64,000 nucleotides of DNA from a virus. Each line of letters starts with the position of its first letter. Positions within the stretch are counted from its first letter, which is position 1. Shown here one piece after another: positions 40,888-48,838 of the stretch. The translations under genes were made by a program, and so were the position numbers. A model generated the notes under the pieces. That model did not search any database. It was given only the letters and a program-made list of their open reading frames with translations, and had not been told where the DNA came from. The stretch is from IMG/VR virus record IMGVR_UViG_3300015241_000001, positions 36,816-100,815 of that record; one strand, written 5' to 3'.

Positions 40888-41775
40888 ATGCCCAAGCTCA
40901 CTCTAATGCGCGGTCTGCCTGCGTCCGGCAAGACCACCAAAGCACGCGAACTCGTCAAGGCCAGCGGCTCGGCCGCGCGCATCAACCGTGACGACCTGCG
41001 CGCCATGCTGTTCAACTCTTCCTGGTCCGGCAAGCGCGAAGAAATCATCATCGCAGCGGAGAAAGCTCTCGTCGCTGTCCTGGCCAAGCACAACCACAAC
41101 GCCATCATCGACGATACCAACCTCTCGACGAAGCACGTAGACATGTGGCGGAACGTGGCCAAGGAAACCTACGGCGAGAACAGTTTCGTCATAGAATCCT
41201 TACTCGACGTGCCTCGCTACGAATGTGTTCGTCGTGATCACGCTCGCCAATTCGATCACGATAGCAAGTTCGTGGGCCGTGCTGTGATTGACCGGATGGC
41301 CTTAGCCAACGACCTGATCGACTGGAACAACCGGCCGATAATCCTGGTCGACATAGATGGCACTCTCGCAGACGGAACCCACCGCCAGCACTATGTCACC
41401 CGTCCCGAAGGCGAGAAGAAAGACTGGGACTCCTACTACGAAGCTCTCAGCTACGACGAGCCAATCTCGTTCGTAATGCGATGGGTACGAAAGCTCGCTG
41501 AAGACCACACGATCTGCCTAGTCTCAGGCCGTCCTGACACCTACCAGCGTGAAACCATGAACTGGCTGATCAAATGGGCTGTGCCTTACGACTACCTGTT
41601 CATGCGGAGTGGGGGAGATCATCGCCCAGACACCGAAGTCAAGGCGAAGATCCTGAAGCATATCCCTCGGGACCTGCTGCAGTTTGTAATCGATGACCGT
41701 CCACAAGTGATACGTATGTGGAGGGAAAACGGAGTGAAAGTCTACCCAGTTCGAGGAGCATGTGATGAGTTCTAG
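40888..41775 (+). CDS. pnk: Polynucleotide kinase / 3'-phosphatase (T4 Pnkp type)
   Basis: 295 residues with the two domains of T4 polynucleotide kinase. The N-terminal 5'-kinase has P-loop GLPASGKTT (9-17) and INRDDLR (about 32-38), which matches the substrate-binding region. The C-terminal HAD-type phosphatase has VDIDGT (154-159, nucleophile Asp155, general acid Asp157), SGRP (213-216) and IDDRPQ (268-273). It removes 3' or cyclic phosphates and phosphorylates 5'-OH ends, preparing cleaved RNA for ligation. The 3' end overlaps the RNA ligase start. Confidence 0.93.
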   Translation: MPKLTLMRGLPASGKTTKARELVKASGSAARINRDDLRAMLFNSSWSGKREEIIIAAEKALVAVLAKHNHNAIIDDTNLSTKHVDMWRNVAKETYGENSFVIESLLDVPRYECVRRDHARQFDHDSKFVGRAVIDRMALANDLIDWNNRPIILVDIDGTLADGTHRQHYVTRPEGEKKDWDSYYEALSYDEPISFVMRWVRKLAEDHTICLVSGRPDTYQRETMNWLIKWAVPYDYLFMRSGGDHRPDTEVKAKILKHIPRDLLQFVIDDRPQVIRMWRENGVKVYPVRGACDEF

Positions 41776-42904
41776 ATCTACCCATGCTGCGAGTCACATC
41801 CACGATCTATTCTCAGACGCTGATTTCCAGATTCAACGCGACCTTGGCATGGTCAAGGTCACCAAGCATCCTATGCTGCCGCTGTTCATTTATAACTACA
41901 CGCAGCGCGCGCAGTTCACGCCCGAGCATTGGAACCACGTGACTGACTTGTGCCGCGGCCTAGTCGTTGACTCGCTCGGCTACATCGTCGCACGTGGCTT
42001 CAAGAAATTCTGGAACATCAATGACGCGCGTCATCCTGAAACGATGATGGAGAACTTGCCCGCCACGCCGCCCACCTTGACCACGAAACTCGATGGCTCA
42101 CTCGGCATCGCTTTCCGTTACTACAGTGAATGGCATGTAGCAACCCGAGGCTCATTCGACTCGCCACAGGCTATCTGGGCGACTGCATGGCTACGTGCCA
42201 ACGTGCCAGACCTTACTGCTCCCCTAAACACGACCTTGCTGTTCGAGATCGTCTATCCTGCGAATCAGATTGTAGTCAAATACGATTGGTCTGGCTTAGT
42301 TCTGCTTGCAGCAATCGACAACAACAGCGGATGCGAACTCCGCTATACCTATCTCAAGAAATATGCACAGGCCCAGGGATTATCGATTGTTACGCAGCAT
42401 GCCAAGCCTCTAACCGAAGCCATCACCGAGGACATCGACAACGAGGAAGGCTATGTAGCGACCTGGCTGAATGCTGCTGGCCCGCCGCTCAAGGTCAAGA
42501 TCAAATACGCGACCTACTGCCGGCTTCATCGCATGCTGACTCAGACCTCGCCGCTCACAGTTTGGGAAGCTCTGCGCGACAACCTGGACCTGGACAAGCT
42601 GTCGGCTGATTCGCCTGCCGAGTTCCAGACCTGGGTCGGCAGCGTGATCCGTGACCTTCGAGGCAAATACGCAGCCATCGAGCAAGCCGCGCTGGACGCA
42701 TACCTGACCTATAAACCAGACCCCAACCTTCCCGAAGACGTAGCTGCCTACAAGAAACATTTTGCTGAGTATGCTAAATCACAACCTGCCAACATTACGC
42801 ATCTGCTGTTCGCCCTGCAGTCTCAGAAAGACCTTGCACCTCAAATCTGGAAGCAGATCCGGCCGACGCAGCAGTACGTTTTCAAAACCGACATTGATAC
42901 ATAA
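41765..42904 (+). CDS. RNA ligase, T4 Rnl1-like
   Basis: 379 residues with the nucleotidyltransferase motifs of ATP-dependent RNA ligases. Motif I is KLDGS with the AMP-accepting Lys108, motif IIIa is in LLFEIVYP (about 160-167), motif IV is EEGYV (227-231) and motif V is KVKIKY (243-248). The C-terminal about 120 residues form a helical domain as in Rnl1. It joins 5'-phosphate and 3'-OH RNA ends made by the kinase-phosphatase encoded just upstream, the classical repair of tRNA cut by host anticodon nucleases. GAGGAG precedes the ATG at 41765. Confidence 0.92.
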   Translation: MSSRSTHAASHIHDLFSDADFQIQRDLGMVKVTKHPMLPLFIYNYTQRAQFTPEHWNHVTDLCRGLVVDSLGYIVARGFKKFWNINDARHPETMMENLPATPPTLTTKLDGSLGIAFRYYSEWHVATRGSFDSPQAIWATAWLRANVPDLTAPLNTTLLFEIVYPANQIVVKYDWSGLVLLAAIDNNSGCELRYTYLKKYAQAQGLSIVTQHAKPLTEAITEDIDNEEGYVATWLNAAGPPLKVKIKYATYCRLHRMLTQTSPLTVWEALRDNLDLDKLSADSPAEFQTWVGSVIRDLRGKYAAIEQAALDAYLTYKPDPNLPEDVAAYKKHFAEYAKSQPANITHLLFALQSQKDLAPQIWKQIRPTQQYVFKTDIDT

Positions 42905-42922
42905 CCTAAGGAGAATACGAAG

Positions 42923-43288
42923 ATGACGAAGAATCTGACCAACATGGCCCTTGCACTAGCATTGGCCACTACTACTTGCATCCACGCACAGACCGCTAAG
43001 CCAGCAGCTCCAGCCGCCACGCCAGCTCCTATGCCAATCACCATCCCCGCAGACTCCTTCAAGGAACTGAACTACTACATCCTTCAGGCCGAGAACCTCG
43101 ACCTCAAGGCCAAGCAAACCCACGCTGACATCGACAAACAAGTAGCACAACAAATGCAGCAGATCCAAGCGCAGGCTAGCCCAATAATCGAAAAACTACG
43201 CAAGGATCTGAAAGTGCCTGCCAACTTCGTGCTTGACCAGACTAAGCAGGCGTTTGTTCCTCCACCACCAGCGTCCGCACACAACTAA
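42923..43288 (+). CDS. Secreted or periplasmic small protein
   Basis: 121 residues with a clear signal peptide (about 1-23, LALALATTTCIHAQT, cleavage near Ala-Gln). A Pro/Ala linker and a helical, Gln/Lys-rich domain follow. AAGGAG precedes the start. An exported protein inside an RNA-repair cluster is unexpected. It may act in the envelope; its role is unknown. Confidence 0.6.
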   Translation: MTKNLTNMALALALATTTCIHAQTAKPAAPAATPAPMPITIPADSFKELNYYILQAENLDLKAKQTHADIDKQVAQQMQQIQAQASPIIEKLRKDLKVPANFVLDQTKQAFVPPPPASAHN

Positions 43289-43305
43289 GGGAGCTTATCT
43301 CAGCC

Positions 43306-43653
43306 ATGACCATCGCCCAACAAAATCTCGACCTAGCTCTATCGCTCTTGACTGACATGTCTATGGCTGACCTGGAGACCTTGCTCCGCCACACCAAAAC
43401 CGAACTGAGCTACAAGAAATCCCTACGCGTCTGCAAGCTCTGCTCGGCGCACTTTCAGCGCATCCATCAGGCTCAGAAATACTGTAGCCTAGCTTGCGTT
43501 GAAAAAGTCATGCAGCAGGGTAAAAACGACTGGTGGCGTAAGCACGGAACTGAGTGGCGGGATCAAGTCCGTACGCCAGAACAGAAAGAACGACTGCAAG
43601 TCAAACGTGCTACTCGGGCCACGCTCAAACAAATAGAAGGGATGATCGACTAG
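43306..43653 (+). CDS. Zinc-finger protein (CxxC...YCSxxC type)
   Basis: 115 residues. CKLCSAHF (about 44-51) and AQKYCSLAC (58-66) form a four-Cys site of the same pattern as in the protein at 31722-32021. The C-terminal half is basic and helical, which suits RNA or DNA binding. It lies between RNA ligase and nucleotidyltransferase genes. Confidence 0.65.
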   Translation: MTIAQQNLDLALSLLTDMSMADLETLLRHTKTELSYKKSLRVCKLCSAHFQRIHQAQKYCSLACVEKVMQQGKNDWWRKHGTEWRDQVRTPEQKERLQVKRATRATLKQIEGMID

Positions 43654-43655
43654 CT

Positions 43656-44732
43656 ATGAACCACAACGACTTCAGCCACCTTAACCAGATCGTCTACATG
43701 GACTTCGGCAGCCATCTCTATGGCACCATGACTCCGACGTCTGACTTCGACTTCAAAGGGATACATATCCCCACAGCCCAGGAAATCCTGCTGCAGCGCG
43801 TCCAGGAATCTGTCAGCAACCGGCAGTCGAAGCAGCCTGGCGAAAAGAACTTGCCCGGCCAGTCCGAATGCGAGTCCTACGCACTGTCTAAATTCCTCAA
43901 GATGGCAGCCGAAGGCCAGACTGTCGCGCTGGACATGCTGTTCGCACCGGTAGAGCACTGGGGCGTCTCCAGCCGTCTCTGGGAGGTCATTGTCAATAAC
44001 CGTGAGAAGTTGCTGACGTCGCGCACAGCTGCGTTCCTCGGCTATTGCCGTCGTCAAGTCAACAAGTATGGCATCAAAGGCTCGCGCGTCAAAGCTGCTG
44101 AAGACGCCATGCTGCTCTTCTATGCACTATGCAAAGCCGATCACTACAACGACCCTATCAGTGAAATCGATCATTGGCTACGCGGCAAGGGCACCTCAGA
44201 GCACTCCAGCGTCATCGAGCATCCGATCGGCCCAACTGGAGAGCTTGGATTGTTCTATGAAGTTTGTGGGCGCAAAATCGCATACAACACCAGAACCCAG
44301 GAAGCCTATAAGATCTGCGAGCGCATCTACAACGAATACGGCCACCGCGCCCACCTCGCCAAAGACAATTCAGGCGTCGACTGGAAGGCAGTTTCGCACG
44401 CCGTCCGCGTCGGCTACCAAGCGATCGAGCTGCTAACAGATCACCACATAACCTTTCCGATCCCACAAGCCGCTCAAGTCACTCGCATCAAGCTCGGCGA
44501 GGTTCCATTCGACACCTGCGCTCAGCTAATCGAGGAGCTTATGCTTGCGGTCGAGCACGCTGCAGTCGGCAGCACTCTGCCGGAGGAACCCGACCACCAG
44601 TTCATCCAGGACCTCATCATCAGCTCGAACATGCTTACCGTGCTCAACGCTGGTGAACCTGACCTGGCTCACGCGATCTACAGCGACGACTGGCCGACAG
44701 TCGTGCAGACCGAGTACGACGAGAGCTATTAG
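43656..44732 (+). CDS. Pol beta-superfamily nucleotidyltransferase (COG3541/YcgL type)
   Basis: 358 residues. GSHLYGTMTPTSDFDFKG (18-35) is the GS-x10-DxD signature of the polymerase-beta nucleotidyltransferase fold (Asp30, Asp32), in the form used by the YcgL/COG3541 family. A helical C-terminal part follows, with several His. It is third in the RNA-repair cluster. A CCA-adding or other 3'-end nucleotide transfer during tRNA repair is an attractive guess; the true substrate is not known from sequence. Confidence 0.8.
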   Translation: MNHNDFSHLNQIVYMDFGSHLYGTMTPTSDFDFKGIHIPTAQEILLQRVQESVSNRQSKQPGEKNLPGQSECESYALSKFLKMAAEGQTVALDMLFAPVEHWGVSSRLWEVIVNNREKLLTSRTAAFLGYCRRQVNKYGIKGSRVKAAEDAMLLFYALCKADHYNDPISEIDHWLRGKGTSEHSSVIEHPIGPTGELGLFYEVCGRKIAYNTRTQEAYKICERIYNEYGHRAHLAKDNSGVDWKAVSHAVRVGYQAIELLTDHHITFPIPQAAQVTRIKLGEVPFDTCAQLIEELMLAVEHAAVGSTLPEEPDHQFIQDLIISSNMLTVLNAGEPDLAHAIYSDDWPTVVQTEYDESY

Positions 44733-44758
44733 ACTACTAGTTAGCTCGCGAACACGAC

Positions 44759-44791
44759 AAAGCCCAGCAGGATTGGAAGCTGCTGGGCTTT
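44759..44791. terminator. Bidirectional terminator between convergent genes
   Basis: A 12-bp perfect stem (AAAGCCCAGCAG / CTGCTGGGCTTT, 9-nt loop) with A- and T-runs at its ends. It separates the plus-strand early/RNA-repair block from the minus-strand genes ending at 44816, and can work in both directions. Confidence 0.85.
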
Positions 44792-44815
44792 GTCTGGTAC
44801 AAGGTGCTACTGCTA

Positions 44816-45391
44816 CTAACTAGTCTGCGTAATCACAAACGCAGCCACAACACCACCAGCAGCCAGGAACGGTACCGGCGTGCTGCCCGTCGGCGTAGTT
44901 CCGTCCGCCAGCACTGCGCTCACCGTCAGTGTAAACGTAGTACCCGTTGGCGCAGTTGGCAGCGTAGTGATACTCGCCGACAGACCATCCGCAGCAACTA
45001 CAACCGGAGCATTTACTGGGTCACTTGAAACAGCCGTAGGGATAATTCCTGCAGGCAGAGCAATCGCAGTACCGTCGGCCTCAACTGGAGTGAACAGAAA
45101 AGTTCCAGTTGCGCCGGCTACAATACCAATAACAGGGGCTTGAATAGGCATGGTCGTATCTCCTTCAGGGTTAGGGATCTGGGTGATCACGAAATGATGG
45201 ACCTCGTTGGTCGGTGGCGTAGCAACTAATTCCTGATAGATCTTGGTCAGCACCACCAGCGATTTAGCCTGGAGCTCCAACGATCTCTCCAACAGCTTCT
45301 CAATCTCACGTAGCTGACGATCGGCAACGAAGATCCACATACTGAATAAGACGAGGATAGCAACCGGTACGATGCACGCTAGAGTGAACAT
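44816..45391 (-). CDS. Membrane-anchored protein with Ig-like domain and internal start
   Basis: 191 residues: an N-terminal membrane segment (about 2-24), a helical stalk (25-57) and, from residue 81, a Gly/Thr/Ala/Pro-rich beta domain resembling bacterial Ig-like folds. In frame at 45151 there is an ATG with AAGGAG 8 nt upstream, so a 111-residue form with only the beta domain may also be made. The short string FVITQ occurs both before the internal start and at the C-terminus. It may be a virion surface or envelope protein. Confidence 0.6.
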   Translation of the reverse strand: MFTLACIVPVAILVLFSMWIFVADRQLREIEKLLERSLELQAKSLVVLTKIYQELVATPPTNEVHHFVITQIPNPEGDTTMPIQAPVIGIVAGATGTFLFTPVEADGTAIALPAGIIPTAVSSDPVNAPVVVAADGLSASITTLPTAPTGTTFTLTVSAVLADGTTPTGSTPVPFLAAGGVVAAFVITQTS

Positions 45392-45424
45392 TTAGAGAAT
45401 AATCCTCATGGAAGGCTCTCCAAC

Positions 45425-45787
45425 TCACATGATGATGGCATAGGCTATGGGGTCTAGAATCTCATCGTAAGGTTCAACTACACGCTGTACGTATGTGCAA
45501 ATAGGGCAGCATATCAATGCGCAGGACAACTGCGTAACGTAATCAAATTCCTTGTAGATCTTCCAGAATTTGACTGAGTGCAGGCAACCCGGCGGCCACC
45601 AGGGCTGATACTCGTTGATGACTTCACCAATAACCGGATACTCGACCCAAGGCTGAGCGTTTTGCTGACTTGGGAACACTTGAGTCCCGACTCCCCCAGG
45701 CTGGGTGAAGAACGGTAGACCGCTGACCAATCCACCCTGATACATAGCTCCGACCGTCCAGCGATTTGTACCAACGATAGGCGGCAT
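45425..45787 (-). CDS. Hypothetical protein with CCPIC motif
   Basis: 120 residues, rich in Pro, Trp, Tyr and Gly. The C-terminal part has CALICCPICTYVQRV (about 90-104), which could be a metal site or a short hydrophobic patch. No family recognised. It lies in a minus-strand group of four small genes. Confidence 0.55.
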   Translation of the reverse strand: MPPIVGTNRWTVGAMYQGGLVSGLPFFTQPGGVGTQVFPSQQNAQPWVEYPVIGEVINEYQPWWPPGCLHSVKFWKIYKEFDYVTQLSCALICCPICTYVQRVVEPYDEILDPIAYAIIM

Positions 45788-45814
45788 CAGCAGCTCCTAG
45801 CTCTCAGCCTAAGC

Positions 45815-46045
45815 CTAGCACTGATCGCCATACTTACGAAGTAATTTCCAGGCCAGTGCAGGGCCGCGATACAACTTCCCTGACGGACTCTGCCAGACCG
45901 TTCTTCCATGCTCCCCAGGCTGCTTCCAGCCGGCAGCTCGCAGCTCAGCCCGCGCCGCCACCGAATCAAACTCAGGCCAAGGCTCATGCACGGACCTCGC
46001 CGCCACATCCTTGATCGCCACCGGCCCATGTTTCATCTTAGTCAT
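45815..46045 (-). CDS. 76-residue hypothetical protein
   Basis: A basic protein with ARAELRAAGWKQPGEHG and a short C-terminal segment GKLYRGPALAWKLL. The ATG at 46045 is taken as start; an upstream TTG in frame at 46090 would overlap the preceding gene. It may be functionally linked to the ribbon-helix-helix-like gene 13 bp upstream. Confidence 0.55.
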   Translation of the reverse strand: MTKMKHGPVAIKDVAARSVHEPWPEFDSVAARAELRAAGWKQPGEHGRTVWQSPSGKLYRGPALAWKLLRKYGDQC

Positions 46046-46058
46046 TGGTATGGCTGGC

Positions 46059-46262
46059 CTAGATCCCGATATAACTACGCAGAGCATCATTCGCCACCTG
46101 CTGCAGCCACTCCTCCACGCCGATCCCCTGTGCCTGCGCCTGGTCCTCGACGGCCATTCTGATATCTAGGTCCAGGACAAAGCTCACGCGCCCCGTATGG
46201 TCGATCCTGGCGCGATCCTGCTTGGCTATAGTTGTCGTGCTGGAATGAACTGAAACTGGCAT
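46059..46262 (-). CDS. Ribbon-helix-helix-like DNA-binding protein
   Basis: 67 residues. RVSFVLDLDIRMAVEDQAQ, then a second helix VEEWLQQVANDAL, have the strand-helix-helix layout of Arc/CopG-type repressors. GGAGG lies 8 nt before the ATG at 46262. An operator copy is 23 bp further upstream, so this is a second candidate for a regulator of the operator family. Confidence 0.55.
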   Translation of the reverse strand: MPVSVHSSTTTIAKQDRARIDHTGRVSFVLDLDIRMAVEDQAQAQGIGVEEWLQQVANDALRSYIGI

Positions 46263-46284
46263 AAGAAAAGCCTCCCTCAACTAG

Positions 46285-46302
46285 CTACACGGTATCACGT
46301 AA
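46285..46302. promoter_or_regulatory. Copy 9 of the 18-bp palindromic operator
   Basis: Reads CTACACGGTATCACGTAA and lies between the divergent ribbon-helix-helix-like gene (minus) and the promoter at 46311 (plus). It could control either direction. It is followed on the minus strand by TAGCTA, a weak -10, without a clear -35. Confidence 0.65.
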
Positions 46303-46310
46303 AATAAATG

Positions 46311-46339
46311 TTGACAAGCGTTGCCTATGGTGTAACACT
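46311..46339 (+). promoter_or_regulatory. Early-type promoter
   Basis: TTGACA (46311-46316) with spacer AGCGTTGCCTATGGTG and TAACAC or AACACT (46333-46339) as -10. The end of the spacer, TATGGTGTA, matches CATGGTGTA in the promoter at 40363. It starts 9 bp after the operator at 46285. Confidence 0.6.
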
Positions 46340-46408
46340 GTTGCCACTTCAACAATACCGCAACTTGTATAGTCCAGTTCAACAGATCGTCAAAAGGAGC
46401 CTTACCTT

Positions 46409-46843
46409 ATGCTTGTAGCCCACCACACCACTGCTGCCGACCACGCCCAAGGCGAATCCTTCAATCGCCCTCTCGAATCGATCATTGTCAGCGACGGCCA
46501 GCAAATCAACAGCCTGAGCCGGGAACTCGACAACAGCATCGACACCTACAACCCGGATTCCAACGACCGCTATGGCCGCTCCATGCGTGTCCGCAACCTC
46601 CAGGTAGCTTCCGCCCCTCCCCCGCAGCAGTCCACCCCTGAATCCCGTCTGTGGTCCTCCATCCTCCTCCAGATCTACAAAGAAGTGTCCCTCGGCGGCA
46701 TCAACTCGAAAGCCTACCGCGAGTCCCTGGTCAACCTCGACGCCATGAACTGGGTGATGGACTGCCTGGGGTACCTAGATAGTGACGCTTTTGGAAAACT
46801 GCTCGATCGGGCCGTTCTGGAGTTTGAGCTCGCCAAAGGCTGA
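46409..46843 (+). CDS. Hypothetical protein beside the origin candidate
   Basis: 144 residues. A polar, probably disordered first half and a helical second half (about 80-142, WSSILLQIYKEVSLGGINSK at its start). AAAAGGAGC lies before the ATG. It is the only plus-strand gene between the operator at 46285 and the iteron array, so a role in replication control is possible, but no family is recognised. Confidence 0.6.
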   Translation: MLVAHHTTAADHAQGESFNRPLESIIVSDGQQINSLSRELDNSIDTYNPDSNDRYGRSMRVRNLQVASAPPPQQSTPESRLWSSILLQIYKEVSLGGINSKAYRESLVNLDAMNWVMDCLGYLDSDAFGKLLDRAVLEFELAKG

Positions 46844-47406
46844 ATTTGGTTGCCTATAGTTGCTCACGAAAGCGCAACCTGTTGGTTGCATATAGGCCTT
46901 CTAGGCGCATTTCAACTCATCCATGGGGTAAAAAACTAAGTTGTTGATTTTAGGGTAGTTAGGTGCAGCCTAACTACCCCCCTACCCTCTGCCATCCTTT
47001 TAATGGCGGTAATCGACCTAACCCCATGATTCCAAACGACTTTAATTCCGCCAACCTCTCTAACGGTAATTGGCGGGCATGTCGGTAATAGGCGTTTCTT
47101 TCCCATATTTATTACCGCCATTACCGCCAATTACCGCCAATGCCATTTGGCGGTAATAACTATATTTGTTTTGTGTGTTTTAGGGGATTACCGCCATTAC
47201 CGCCATCACTATATATATATATACTTATAACTGAACCTGTTTTTGGCTCGGTTTTCGGTGACGTCGGGAGCCCTCAAATCTGGACTCTTGACTGATGGTT
47301 GCACTATAGCACGTGTGTGGAGAATTGCAATAGAGTGGGAAGAATTATTTTAGGTGGAACCTTGAGGGTGGCTCGAACTGCCTTCCCCTTTAGCTAACGC
47401 GCCGGC
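46844..47406. repeat. Iteron array with AT-rich element, candidate replication origin
   Basis: A 563-bp gene-free stretch. The 9-mer ATTACCGCC occurs exactly at 47111, 47120, 47130, 47187 and 47196 on the plus strand and as GGCGGTAAT at 47005 and 47149; near copies are at 47045, 47062 and 47082. Beside the last copy is an (AT)n run, CACTATATATATATATACTTATAA (47207-47230, partly quoted), suited for unwinding. The RepA-like helicase gene ends 177 bp further on. This layout is that of an iteron origin. Confidence 0.65.
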
Positions 47407-48492
47407 TTAGTTCATAAAAGGCTTGCGGTACTTCCGGGTGCGATTGTTGCCGATCTTCTCCAACATGCCTAGCTCGTCTGAGGCCCTGGAGGCTATCCAG
47501 CGCTCCAGTGTCCTGAAAACGATAGATAGCTCGTCTGCCCATGCTGCGAACTCGTCCTTGCCCCATTCTGTGCCATGCTCGGCCTTGTCCAGCTTGTCGT
47601 CGAGCATGGCAAACGTAGGCGAATCTGAATTCTGCGTGCTGGGGTCCATAATCACCAGGCGATGCTGCTCGTCAAAGTCGACATATAGCAACCTGCTAAT
47701 AGATTTGTTTTTGGATTCGATGCGGACTTTGCGATATCGGGGGCGTTTCTCTTCAGGTAAGTCTAGCCGAGTATGTTCGATCCCGATCAGGGTACTGGCT
47801 TCCTGGGACCAGGCTACGGACCCGAAAACCCGATCGGCCAGTACCGGATATGACTCGCCCTTGCGCATCTTGGCCATGCCAACAGTTCCCAGAATGGTCA
47901 CATGATGTTCAATACAGAACTTTTGCAGGGTTTGATAGTAGAAATCGCGCACGGCCCGCGAATCGTTGATCTTGCCGCCGCCTTCCATCATGTACTGCAG
48001 GCCTTCGATGAACAGGAAGTAGACTGGCTGTCGAGCTTGGTGGCAAAGTTCGCCATAAAGCCTTTGCAGCGTTTCCAGAGGGGTCTCACTGGAGCCTGGG
48101 TCCCAATCTCTGACCGGGAACTTGATAGGGTTGCTTAGCTCCTCCATCTCCATGTGGGCTATGCGGTCGAACAGGATGTCCCAGTTGCCAGAGCAGACGA
48201 TAGCCCCGCATTGGTGAGGTTCATCGCCGTCTTTGACTGCGTAGTCTAGGAAGGTACCGCTGGCAATGTAGGTTTCGAGGCAGCTCAATGCCAGGGCAGT
48301 CTTGCCAGAAGTACTGCTACCTATCATCAGATTGACGGAGCGGAGCGGAAATAGCCCTGGCACGCACGGCTTAGGAGCACGGTGCACTAGCTCAGGGCTG
48401 AGCTGATCGCGTGGGACTTCACGAGTATCGATTTCAAACATGTCTAAATCGAGTTCAGCAGGCGGAGGGGCAGGGGAGCGACGTTTAGCCAT
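47407..48492 (-). CDS. RepA-like hexameric helicase / AAA_25 RecA-fold ATPase
   Basis: 361 residues. Walker A GSSTSGKT (58-65), Walker B YFLFIEG (158-164) with Glu163, and a later loop with GSVAWSQEASTLIGIE (about 226-241) that resembles the RSF1010 RepA-type (AAA_25) family. The C-terminal about 60 residues look like a small winged-helix domain (WADELSIVFRTLERWIASR). It may be the replicative helicase or a helicase-loading ATPase. Its gene lies alone on the minus strand beside the iteron array. A DnaB-like gene is not present in this window. Confidence 0.75.
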   Translation of the reverse strand: MAKRRSPAPPPAELDLDMFEIDTREVPRDQLSPELVHRAPKPCVPGLFPLRSVNLMIGSSTSGKTALALSCLETYIASGTFLDYAVKDGDEPHQCGAIVCSGNWDILFDRIAHMEMEELSNPIKFPVRDWDPGSSETPLETLQRLYGELCHQARQPVYFLFIEGLQYMMEGGGKINDSRAVRDFYYQTLQKFCIEHHVTILGTVGMAKMRKGESYPVLADRVFGSVAWSQEASTLIGIEHTRLDLPEEKRPRYRKVRIESKNKSISRLLYVDFDEQHRLVIMDPSTQNSDSPTFAMLDDKLDKAEHGTEWGKDEFAAWADELSIVFRTLERWIASRASDELGMLEKIGNNRTRKYRKPFMN

Positions 48493-48838
48493 GGGAAGCC
48501 TTTCAGCGGTAGCGGTACGGGTCAGGGAGGGTCGGTGAGGGTGTGGTGGAGCGAGCTGGAGCGCTACTGAGCGACACAGGCGTAGAGTCGCAAATAGGCC
48601 TGAAAAAACCTATTGCGCTGACGTCTCGATTGGATCTAGTATGAGTGTCTACCAAGTTGGCTGCCCGCTTGATCTGGTAACTATGCTGTGTAGTGTATCA
48701 GATATTTGTGGTGTTGGGTAGCCCTAAGTGATAGAAAGTTTAGCGCGGTTTCGCACGGTGGCAGATGGTGGTTGACAGTTGCCTGGAGTGTGTGTAGAGT
48801 AAGTTTTGTTGACAGCGGAAGGGAGTCCGCGAGCAAGC
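48493..48838. promoter_or_regulatory. Intergenic region with divergent starts
   Basis: 346 bp between the divergent helicase and Cas4-like genes. The plus-strand promoter TTGACA-17-TAGAGT (48772-48800) is clear. The plus ribosome binding site GGAAGGGAG lies in a small hairpin (GCGGA/TCCGC, 48815-48830). For the minus-strand gene only a GAAAGG site is seen and no convincing promoter. No other gene is visible. Confidence 0.6.
48772..48800 (+). promoter_or_regulatory. Promoter of the recombination/replication operon
   Basis: TTGACA (48772-48777), 17-bp spacer and TAGAGT (48795-48800). It reads toward the Cas4-like nuclease gene. Confidence 0.65.

Noticed and set aside
46936-47130. Minus-strand frame of 64 codons across the iterons
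   Set aside because: Its sequence is a by-product of the ATTACCGCC repeats, and it has no ribosome binding site.
47288-47310. Promoter TTGACT with TATAGC
   Set aside because: The spacer is only 11 bp, and no gene follows on that strand.
46844-47406. CRISPR-like array in the repeat region
   Set aside because: The repeats are 9 bp, occur in both orientations and have irregular spacing without unique spacers of constant length. Iterons explain them better.
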